15,833 bases of DNA, taken from Bacteroidia bacterium (lineage in GTDB: Bacteria > Bacteroidota > Bacteroidia > Bacteroidales > VadinHA17). Made by a program: the position numbers and the translations under genes. A model generated the notes under the pieces. The model was not told the DNA's origin and did not search any database. It worked only from the letters and a program-made list of their open reading frames with translations. Where the stretch lies: the NCBI GenBank assembly GCA_026391515.1, contig JAPLEC010000444.1, positions 1 through 15,833 on the forward strand, given 5' to 3'. The number at the start of each line of letters is the position of its first letter. Position 1 is the stretch's first letter. Positions 6,387 through 12,442 of the stretch are shown here, piece by piece.

Positions 6387-7712
6387 ATGAAATATGAGGA
6401 TTTTCTGGTCTCATCTCTTGGCAGAGGAAATGTTGTTTCTCCTTTGAAGCAAAGTCAGCGTGCTGACAGTCCGGTTTATAAATTTGTTGAGGATAATGAA
6501 AGGATCCTGTATGACGTCTCTCTGGATCATTTCAACAAATGCAGAGAAACAGGAGAGGCTCCTGTTTCATTTGAAAAAGCAGGGCCAAAGGAGATGATCT
6601 TTTTTGAACCGGCAAAGACAAAAGTTGGTATTGTAACCTGCGGCGGTATCTGTCCGGGTCTCAATAACGTTATCCGCAGCCTCGTAAATCAGCTGCACTA
6701 CCGTTATGGCATAAGCAGGGTCCTGGGATTTAAATATGGATTTGAGGGATTCATTTCTGATTATAACCATCCGGTGGTTGAGCTTACTGCTCCAATGGTC
6801 AGCGATATTCATATCGCCGGCGGAACATTTCTTGGTACTTCACGCGGAAATCAGGATGTAGGAAAGATTGTGGACACTCTTGAAATAATGAATATCAATG
6901 TTCTTTTTTGTATTGGCGGGGATGGAACTCTGCGCGGAGCACATGCCATACATGAAGAGATCCAGAAAAGAAAAATGAAGATTGCAATTGCCGGCATACC
7001 AAAAACAATCGATAATGATATCGATCTTATCCAGAAATCATTCGGCTTTGAGACTGCCTTTTCAATAGCTAATGATATCATAAAAAATGCACACAATGAG
7101 GCACAGGGCGCATATAACGGAATTGCATTAGTAAAGCTGATGGGCCGTGATTCGGGTTTCATTGCAGCAAGCGCTTCTCTGGCTATCCAGGAAGTAAATT
7201 TTGTTCTTGTTCCTGAGATCTCTTTCGATCTTTATGGCGCCAGAGGATTTTTTAAGGTACTTCGCAAGCGCCTCGAAGAAAAGCATCACGCAGTAATTGT
7301 GGTTGCAGAGGGAGCCGGACAAGAACTTTTTGAATCAAAGGATCTTGAAAAAGATGCTTCAGGGAATGTCAAGCATCAAGATATTGGTGTTTATCTGAAA
7401 GAAAAAATAAAGGAAGAATTTGATTCCAAGAATTTTCCTTATTCGATCAAATATATCGATCCCAGCTATATAATCAGGAGCGCTCCGGCTAATCCTAATG
7501 ATAGTAAATTCTGCAACCTGCTTGCTCAGAATGCGGTTCATGCTGCCCTCGCAGGAAAAACCGATTTTGTTATCGGTTATTGGAACGATGAATTTACCCT
7601 TCTGCCAATATCAATGGCTGTCGCTAAGCGTAAGAAAATAGACGTCGAGGGAGAATTGTGGTGGAATGTTCTTGAAGCTACCGGTCAGCCAACAAGCATG
7701 AAGAATCCCTGA
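6387..7712 (+). CDS. 6-phosphofructokinase, plant/trypanosome-like clade, predicted ATP-dependent
   Basis: This cytoplasmic glycolytic enzyme phosphorylates fructose 6-phosphate to the 1,6-bisphosphate. The 441-residue protein has an N-terminal extension of about 75 residues before the first PFK strand. Motifs: VGIVTCGGICPGLNNVIR (80-97), GGTFLGTSRG (145-154), CIGGDGT (175-181), GIPKTIDNDI (203-212, catalytic D209), MGRDSGF (252-258) and VVAEGAG. Two positions distinguish phosphoryl donors in the family. After GGD the residue is Gly180, as in ATP enzymes (PPi enzymes have Asp), while the TIDND motif is preceded by Lys206, as in PPi enzymes. This Gly/Lys combination also occurs in plant and trypanosomal ATP-dependent PFKs, so ATP is the better guess, though PPi is not excluded. 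Its TGA is one base from the start of the HAD gene. Confidence 0.9.
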   Translation: MKYEDFLVSSLGRGNVVSPLKQSQRADSPVYKFVEDNERILYDVSLDHFNKCRETGEAPVSFEKAGPKEMIFFEPAKTKVGIVTCGGICPGLNNVIRSLVNQLHYRYGISRVLGFKYGFEGFISDYNHPVVELTAPMVSDIHIAGGTFLGTSRGNQDVGKIVDTLEIMNINVLFCIGGDGTLRGAHAIHEEIQKRKMKIAIAGIPKTIDNDIDLIQKSFGFETAFSIANDIIKNAHNEAQGAYNGIALVKLMGRDSGFIAASASLAIQEVNFVLVPEISFDLYGARGFFKVLRKRLEEKHHAVIVVAEGAGQELFESKDLEKDASGNVKHQDIGVYLKEKIKEEFDSKNFPYSIKYIDPSYIIRSAPANPNDSKFCNLLAQNAVHAALAGKTDFVIGYWNDEFTLLPISMAVAKRKKIDVEGELWWNVLEATGQPTSMKNP

Positions 7713-7713
7713 A

Positions 7714-8337
7714 ATGATTAAAAATATCATTTTCGACCTGGGAAATGTTTTGTTAAGCTGGAAACCAGGGGAATTCTTTGAAAGATCCGGATATGGCCCT
7801 GAAGAAGTAAGAATAATACTGAAAGATATTTTTAAAAGTAATGAATGGTCGATGCTTGATAATGGTTATATTACCACTTCTGAAGCAATTGACCTGATAG
7901 CTTCCGGATCATCTCTGAAAAGGGCCAGTATATCTGCTATTTTTGATTTACGTACAAAAGTCATATTTCCCCTTGTCAAGAATATAAAACTGCTTCCTGA
8001 GCTAAATAAAGAGGGTTTTAAGCTATATTATTTATCCAACTTCCCTCTTGATTTTTTTGAAGAAGTAAAAAAGCAATATGATTTTTTCAAATATTTTAAT
8101 GGGGGCATTATCTCAGCTGAGGTTGGTTGTTCAAAACCAGACACTAAAATTTTTAAAATCTTTCTTGAAAAATATAATCTTGCACCCGGAGAGAGTCTTT
8201 ATATCGATGATATTGAAATCAATGTAAGAGTTGCAGAATCTTTTGGTATGAAAGGTATTCATCTGGCAAGAACTGATTCTCTTGAAAAAAAATTTATGGA
8301 GTCAGGATTGAGGATTGCTTCGCTTCGTTCGCAATGA
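7714..8337 (+). CDS. HAD-superfamily phosphatase, YihX-like
   Basis: This 207-residue haloacid-dehalogenase-type hydrolase probably acts on a sugar phosphate. Motif I is IIFDLGNVLLSW, with nucleophile D8. The usual second Asp is Gly10, as in the DLGNV subgroup that includes the glucose-1-phosphatase YihX. Motif II is YYLSNFP (S108), motif III is GCSKPDTKIF (K141), and motif IV is LYIDDIEINV (D165, D166). A helical cap lies between motifs I and II. It starts one base after the pfk stop, so translational coupling with phosphofructokinase and a role in sugar-phosphate turnover are likely. The final residues IASLRSQ and the TGA stop (8335-8337) are encoded by a dispersed REP-like repeat (8313-8338). 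The native C-terminus was therefore probably rewritten by the repeat. Confidence 0.88.
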   Translation: MIKNIIFDLGNVLLSWKPGEFFERSGYGPEEVRIILKDIFKSNEWSMLDNGYITTSEAIDLIASGSSLKRASISAIFDLRTKVIFPLVKNIKLLPELNKEGFKLYYLSNFPLDFFEEVKKQYDFFKYFNGGIISAEVGCSKPDTKIFKIFLEKYNLAPGESLYIDDIEINVRVAESFGMKGIHLARTDSLEKKFMESGLRIASLRSQ

Positions 8338-8338
8338 C
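8313..8338 (-). repeat. REP-like dispersed repeat, copy 1 (overlaps HAD 3' end)
   Basis: This 26-bp palindromic element has GATTGCTTCG at one end and CGCAATGAC at the other. Its reverse complement differs from copy 3 (8461-8486) by a single base. The motif family (GTCATTGCGA...AAGCAATC) is a widespread dispersed intergenic repeat in many bacterial genomes (from memory). Here it contributes the HAD stop codon. Confidence 0.8.
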
Positions 8339-8371
8339 TTTTAAATTTATTTTGATGAGGTGAGGCAGAAA

Positions 8372-8403
8372 GATTGCTTCGTCGCTTCGCTCCTCGCAAT
8401 GAC
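8372..8403 (-). repeat. REP-like dispersed repeat, copy 2
   Basis: This is a 32-bp variant of the same element in the same orientation as copy 1, with six extra bases in the inner GCTTCG-rich part. The outer arms GATTGCTTCG and CGCAATGAC are retained. It is 33 bases after copy 1. Confidence 0.8.
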
Positions 8404-8460
8404 TGTATTCTTTTTTATGGTTGTTGTACAGGATAAAAAGAAAATCTGAAAATGGCTGCT

Positions 8461-8486
8461 GTCATTGCGAGCGAAGCGAAGCAATC
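8461..8486 (+). repeat. REP-like dispersed repeat, copy 3 (inverted)
   Basis: The 26-bp element is inverted relative to copies 1 and 2 and starts with GTCATTGCGAGCGAAGC. It differs from the reverse complement of copy 1 at one position (G for A). With copy 2 it makes an inverted pair separated by 57 bases, which could fold into a long hairpin in either transcript. Confidence 0.8.
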
Positions 8487-8722
8487 TCCTAAATTATCCT
8501 GAAACCATCCAAACAACTTTTCCTCTAGAGAATGAATTTGTCGGAGCAAATAATTTTTCGACCAGTTATTCAATTCATTCGAAAAATTCCCTTTTCTGAC
8601 TAAGATATTTACCGGCTCCTGCCCTGAGAAATGAAAATATTCAATTCTCATGAAGTTAAAACAGCAGATGTCAGTTAGTATCACATTGTATATCTGTTGT
8701 TTAAATAGAAATTATTAATATA

Positions 8723-8738
8723 TGTTCCACGTGGAAAC
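8723..8738. promoter_or_regulatory. parS-like ParB-binding site (variant)
   Basis: TGTTCCACGTGGAAAC contains the perfect 12-bp palindrome TTCCACGTGGAA (8725-8736) and agrees at 14 of 16 positions with the site at 12423-12438. It lies five bases beyond the uvrC stop codon. parS sites are 16-bp palindromes centred on CACGTG, bound by the chromosome segregation protein ParB. The assignment rests on sequence likeness and on recurrence within the window. Confidence 0.6.
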
Positions 8739-8743
8739 CAGAA

Positions 8744-10531
8744 CTACTTTTGATAGAATTTAATCAAAAGTGACGCTTTCTTCATTCCAACCAGATTTTT
8801 CAGTTCTTCAAAAGAAGTGTTTTTAATTTTTTCTGATGAACCGATTTTTTTTAATAAAATTTCTTTCGTTTTGCTTCCAATACCTTTTATGATATCTAAA
8901 TCTGATTTTATAAGTTCTGATGATCGTTTATCGCGATGGAAATTTATCCCAAACCTATGGGCCTCATTTCTTAACTGCTGAATTATTTTCAGACTTACAG
9001 AGTTTTTATCTATATACAATGGGACACTATCACCGGGGAAATAGATTTCCTCTAGTTTTTTAGCAATTCCTATTATTGTTGTCTTTTCCACAAGATTAAG
9101 CTTTTCCAGGCTTTTAACGGCTGATGAAAGCTGTCCTTTACCTCCGTCTATAACTATCAGCTGCGGGATCTTTTGATTTTCTTCAATCATTCTTTTATAC
9201 CGTCTGAAAACAATCTCTTCCATTGATGAGTAATCGTCGGGACCTGTTACTGTCTTGATATTGAAATGCCTGTAATCTTTCTTGCTGGGTCTTCCATTTT
9301 TAAAAACCACACAGGCGGCAACAGGGCTTTTTCCCATAATATTTGAATTATCAAAACATTCGATGTGAGCCGGAATTTCTGCAATATGCAGATCAGATTT
9401 CAACTTTTCCAGATTCTTTAATGTCCTGTCCTTCTGGGGCTTGTCTTCATGCTTTTTCTTTTGTTCCAGCTTATAATAAATCGCATTTCGTTCCGCCAGT
9501 TCGAGAAGTTTGTGTTTGTCGCCCCTGGATGGAATTGTATATTTTATTTTCTCAAACATTATATCCGGTTTAAATGGAACAATGATCTCCGGAGAATCGC
9601 TTGATAATCTTTGTCGTATTTCTGTAATTGCAAAACCAAGCAAAGATTCCTTTTCTTCATCCACCCTGCTCTTCATGTCAAGCGTAAAGGTCTGAATAAC
9701 AGCACCATTAACAACCTTAATAAAATTAATATATGTATTGTCAGTATCCTGTGCAATTGCAAATACGTCTACATTATTTATTGTTGTACTGACAATAGTG
9801 GAGCGGCTTTGAAATTTCGATAGCATTTCAATTCTTTCTTTAATCGCCTGGGCCTCTTCAAAGCGCATTGCCTTTGAATAGCTTATCATAAGATCTTTAA
9901 GACAACCTATTACCGATGATATATTTCCTTTTAATATATTTTTAATCTGTTGAATGTTTTCGCTATATTCTTTTTCTTTCTGAAGCCCGATACACGGCGC
10001 TTTGCAATTTCCCAAATGATATTCAAGACACACTTTGAATTTGTCTGATTCTATATTGTTTTCCGTAAGGTTCAGTGTGCATGTTCTTAATTTATAAATC
10101 TGCCGTATAAGTTCAATTAATGTCTTCACCATTAATCCTGACGTATATGGACCATAATATACAGATCCGTCTTTTACTGTATTTCTGGTGCTGAAAATTC
10201 TTGGAAACGGCTCATTTTTTATGCAAATCCATGGGTAAGTTTTGTCGTCTTTTAAAAGTATATTATACCTGGGCTGGTGATTTTTAATAAGATTGTTCTC
10301 AAGTAAAAGTGCATCTGTTTCGCTATTTACTACAATATGTCTGACTTCTTCACTTTTCTTAAGCATTACAGAAGTCTTTCCCGATTGATTTTTAGCGAAG
10401 TATGATTTAACTCTTTTCTTCAGGTTTTTAGCCTTTCCCACATAAATGATGTTTCCATAGGAATCGATGAATTCATAAACTCCTGGCTTTTCGGGAAGAA
10501 GTGGTAGTATTAATTTAGAATTTACTGGCAT
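8744..10531 (-). CDS. uvrC: Excinuclease ABC subunit C
   Basis: UvrC makes both incisions around DNA lesions in nucleotide excision repair after UvrAB recognition. All parts of this 595-residue protein are intact. The N-terminal GIY-YIG nuclease shows PGVYEF (16-21), IIYVGKAKNLKKRV (28-41, R40) and metal-ligand E78 in LLLENNLIK. Four cysteines (C151, C168, C176, C180) sit where UvrC carries its iron-sulphur cluster. A UVR helical hairpin that binds UvrB is at about 205-240 (SKAMRFEEAQAIKERIEML). The RNase-H-like second nuclease has D394 in ECFDNSN, D462 in VIDGGKGQ and H532 in NFHRDKR. Helix-hairpin-helix DNA-binding motifs lie at 546-595. Length and start are normal. It is separated from adenine deaminase by a 244-base repeat-containing gap, so a separate promoter is possible, though none is clear. 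Confidence 0.97.
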   Translation of the reverse strand: MPVNSKLILPLLPEKPGVYEFIDSYGNIIYVGKAKNLKKRVKSYFAKNQSGKTSVMLKKSEEVRHIVVNSETDALLLENNLIKNHQPRYNILLKDDKTYPWICIKNEPFPRIFSTRNTVKDGSVYYGPYTSGLMVKTLIELIRQIYKLRTCTLNLTENNIESDKFKVCLEYHLGNCKAPCIGLQKEKEYSENIQQIKNILKGNISSVIGCLKDLMISYSKAMRFEEAQAIKERIEMLSKFQSRSTIVSTTINNVDVFAIAQDTDNTYINFIKVVNGAVIQTFTLDMKSRVDEEKESLLGFAITEIRQRLSSDSPEIIVPFKPDIMFEKIKYTIPSRGDKHKLLELAERNAIYYKLEQKKKHEDKPQKDRTLKNLEKLKSDLHIAEIPAHIECFDNSNIMGKSPVAACVVFKNGRPSKKDYRHFNIKTVTGPDDYSSMEEIVFRRYKRMIEENQKIPQLIVIDGGKGQLSSAVKSLEKLNLVEKTTIIGIAKKLEEIYFPGDSVPLYIDKNSVSLKIIQQLRNEAHRFGINFHRDKRSSELIKSDLDIIKGIGSKTKEILLKKIGSSEKIKNTSFEELKNLVGMKKASLLIKFYQK

Positions 10532-10588
10532 TGAATCTGGAACTAATGTCTAAAGATAATAATTCTAAAGAAATAGGCTCCCCTTTTA

Positions 10589-10607
10589 TTCCCCCCGGAG
10601 GGGGGAA
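10589..10607. repeat. G/C hairpin TTCCCCCC-GGA-GGGGGGAA
   Basis: This is a perfect inverted repeat with 8-bp arms and a three-base loop in the gap between ade and uvrC. No U-run follows it in the direction of transcription (minus), so it does not look like an intrinsic terminator. It probably belongs to the same class of G+C-rich intergenic elements as 10698-10756. Confidence 0.65.
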
Positions 10608-10697
10608 AAATTACCATATCAAATTGAAAATCAACTAAATGAAGAAATATTTCTCCCGTTCTCATGGAAAGCATACGAATTGTGAGTGGGTTTTTTT

Positions 10698-10756
10698 CTC
10701 CCCTTCCGGGGGAGATGCTGTCCCGCTTTGCGGGATAAACTCCGCAGCAGAGGGGG
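10698..10756. repeat. Compound G+C-rich palindromic element (REP/BIME-like)
   Basis: Two nested hairpins occur in a row: CTCCCC/GGGGAG around a TTCCG loop (10698-10714) and TCCCGC-TTT-GCGGGA (10721-10735). GCAGCAGAGGGGG (10744-10756) then closes the element, and its CAGC end pairs with GCTG just before the second hairpin. Such CCCCTTCCGGGGG...AGAGGGGG units are, from memory, common dispersed repeats in Bacteroidetes. It begins about 20 bases beyond the ade stop in the direction of transcription, and the rest of the 10532-10775 gap shows no gene. A short plus-strand frame (10686-10895) is only a translation of this repeat. Confidence 0.65.
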
Positions 10757-10775
10757 TCTACGATTTAATTGGCAC

Positions 10776-12398
10776 TTAATCTACATACAGAGGAACCGGC
10801 TTGAAGCTCTGTCCGTCAAACAATCCTTTGTCGCTTATTTTAAGATCCGGTATCACAAGCAATGCCATAAACGACAGAGTCATGAAAGGAGCTGACATGG
10901 TACAACCAAAAGATTTCACCAATTCTGAAAGTGTTTCATATTTAATTGCTACATCTTTCACCGGTTTATCAGAAATAATGCCTGCTATCGGCAGTTGGAG
11001 TGAATTTCTTTTTTCTCTTGATACTACAGATAATCCGCCTTTCATTCTTACAATTTCATTGATGGCAGCTGCTATATCATCATCATTGGTGCCTATACAA
11101 ATTATGTTATGGCTGTCGTGTGCAACAGAGCTTGCAAAAGCGCCCTGCTTAAGGCCAAATCCCTTAATAAAACCTATTGCCGGGGGTGAATCGTTATATC
11201 TGTCTTTAACAACGATTTTAAGAATATCTGATCCCGTATCAGCATCAACAAATCTGTTGTCTGATGCCGGCTCCCAAATTGTTTCTCTTGTGAATAACTC
11301 ACCATCCAATGCTTCTATAACCCGAATTTTTTTACCCTGTTTTTTTATAGTTATATTGTTGACATTCAATTCATAACAATGAAACTTGTTTATACTCTCA
11401 CTGCCCGGATAATTAAATAAAACCTTGCCCCTGTTATAAACCATTTCCCCGTTTATCCATGTTTCTAATACCTCCATAGTTTTATAATCATTGACTATAA
11501 TAAAGTCAGCCGCATCTCCTGGCCGTAACAGTCCGGCATTTAAATTATAGTGCTCTGTTGGATTAATAGTACAGCTTCGAATCACATCATAAACATTAAA
11601 TCCTTCATTTATAAGATTTGAAATGATTTTATCCAAATGTCTTTTAATAAGCATTTCCGGATGCAGGTCGTCACTGCAAAGCATTACTTTTTCAGGATCT
11701 GTTCTGATCAGATTCTTAAGGGCATTCAGATTTTTTGCAGCGCTACCTTCTCTTATCAGAATTTCCATTCCAAGCGATATTTTTTCCTTCGCTTCTTCCA
11801 TTGTGCTACATTCGTGATCTGTTGTTATGCCTGCAGAAACATATTTCTTCAGATTTTTTCCTGTAAGTCCTGGTGCATGTCCGTCAATAGGTTTGTTATA
11901 TTCTTTTGCTATTTTAATCTTCTTCTGAACTTCCGGATCATCATCAATTACTCCCTGGAAATTCATCATTTCGGCCATATATTTAATTTCCGGATTAATT
12001 AATAATTCCTTTATCCCGTCTGAATTGATCGCATTTCCTGCTGATTCAAAAGTTGTCGCAGGCACGCACGACGGTGCGCCAAACCAGAATTTTAGTGGCA
12101 CTTTTTTTGAATCTTCTAACATGAATTTAACTCCTTCTATACCAAGTACATTTGCTATTTCATGAGGGTCTGAAACAACACCTGTTGTTCCACGTGAAAC
12201 AGCAGTCATGGCAAACGATCCTGGTGTTGTCATTGAACTTTCAATATGTATATGAGAATCAATAAGACCTGGCATAATAAAGCCTTTTACACTTCTTCTT
12301 GTTTTTCTAATCTTCTTTATTTTCCCTCTTTCAATTGTAACCAATGCCGGGTAAATCTCTTTTCGATGAATATCGATCAAGTTGCCAGATATATTCAT
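10776..12398 (-). CDS. ade: Adenine deaminase (amidohydrolase superfamily)
   Basis: Ade converts adenine to hypoxanthine and ammonia in purine salvage. The 540-residue protein has the small N-terminal beta domain, then the metal-binding signature GLIDSHIHIESS (44-55; H49 and H51). H174 is in DGHAPG, H195 in TTDHECS, and the catalytic Asp region is CSDDLHP (241-247). The C-terminal Ade-specific domain contains VAHDSHNIICIGTNDDDIA and PLPIAGI-type segments (LQLPIAGIISD), and ends in PFMTLSFMALLVIPDLK. Length agrees with bacterial Ade. The gene follows mnmG by 44 bases and precedes uvrC. In related genomes this slot, as I recall, often holds apt, another adenine-salvage enzyme. Codons for V67-T71 form a parS consensus sequence (12186-12201). 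Confidence 0.95.
   Translation of the reverse strand: MNISGNLIDIHRKEIYPALVTIERGKIKKIRKTRRSVKGFIMPGLIDSHIHIESSMTTPGSFAMTAVSRGTTGVVSDPHEIANVLGIEGVKFMLEDSKKVPLKFWFGAPSCVPATTFESAGNAINSDGIKELLINPEIKYMAEMMNFQGVIDDDPEVQKKIKIAKEYNKPIDGHAPGLTGKNLKKYVSAGITTDHECSTMEEAKEKISLGMEILIREGSAAKNLNALKNLIRTDPEKVMLCSDDLHPEMLIKRHLDKIISNLINEGFNVYDVIRSCTINPTEHYNLNAGLLRPGDAADFIIVNDYKTMEVLETWINGEMVYNRGKVLFNYPGSESINKFHCYELNVNNITIKKQGKKIRVIEALDGELFTRETIWEPASDNRFVDADTGSDILKIVVKDRYNDSPPAIGFIKGFGLKQGAFASSVAHDSHNIICIGTNDDDIAAAINEIVRMKGGLSVVSREKRNSLQLPIAGIISDKPVKDVAIKYETLSELVKSFGCTMSAPFMTLSFMALLVIPDLKISDKGLFDGQSFKPVPLYVD
12186..12201. promoter_or_regulatory. parS-like ParB-binding site inside ade, exact consensus
   Basis: TGTTCCACGTGAAACA on the plus strand satisfies the classical parS consensus TGTTNCACGTGAAACA at every position. 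It is inside the adenine deaminase frame, where it encodes V67-S-R-G-T71. parS sites within genes are well known in other bacteria. Two similar sites lie 237 bases to the right and about 3.5 kb to the left. Confidence 0.75.
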
Positions 12399-12422
12399 AA
12401 ATATTTTTTATTTTAATTTTAT

Positions 12423-12438
12423 TGTTCCACGTGGAACA
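12423..12438. promoter_or_regulatory. parS-like ParB-binding site between mnmG and ade
   Basis: TGTTCCACGTGGAACA is a perfect 16-bp palindrome that differs from the site inside ade at one base. It occupies the 44-base gap between the mnmG stop (12443) and the ade start (12398). The small spacing means it could in addition affect expression of ade, but a segregation role is the simpler reading. Confidence 0.72.
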
Positions 12439-12442
12439 TTTT

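Larger units (their letters stand above)
8338..8743. other. 406-base region between convergent gene sets, no convincing gene
   Basis: This is the meeting point of the plus-strand genes to the left and minus-strand genes to the right. It holds REP-like copies 2 and 3 and a parS-like site at its right end. A minus-strand reading frame of 89 codons (8415-8684) exists. Its C-terminal part contains GDCFASLAMT, the typical spurious translation of this repeat, and no domain is recognised, so I do not call it a gene. No classical stem plus U-run terminator was found; the REP hairpins may serve that purpose. Confidence 0.55.

Noticed and set aside
8415..8684. Minus-strand 89-codon reading frame between the HAD and uvrC genes
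   Set aside because: Its C-terminal third is the translation of a REP-like repeat (GDCFASLAMT), no family is recognised in the rest, and no promoter or conserved context is seen. A decayed gene cannot be excluded.
8338..8743. Possible oriC (repeat-rich, AT-rich gap next to a parS-like site)
   Set aside because: No cluster of DnaA boxes (TTATCCACA) was found; near matches elsewhere (for example around 6670 and 7025) are single and inside genes. The gene orientations around the gap are convergent, not divergent.
10589..10607. Intrinsic terminator at the C6/G6 hairpin
   Set aside because: No U-run follows the stem in the minus-strand direction of transcription, and the element resembles other G+C-rich repeats nearby.
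10686..10895. Plus-strand 69-codon reading frame
   Set aside because: It is a translation of the G+C-rich palindromic element plus the antisense end of ade.
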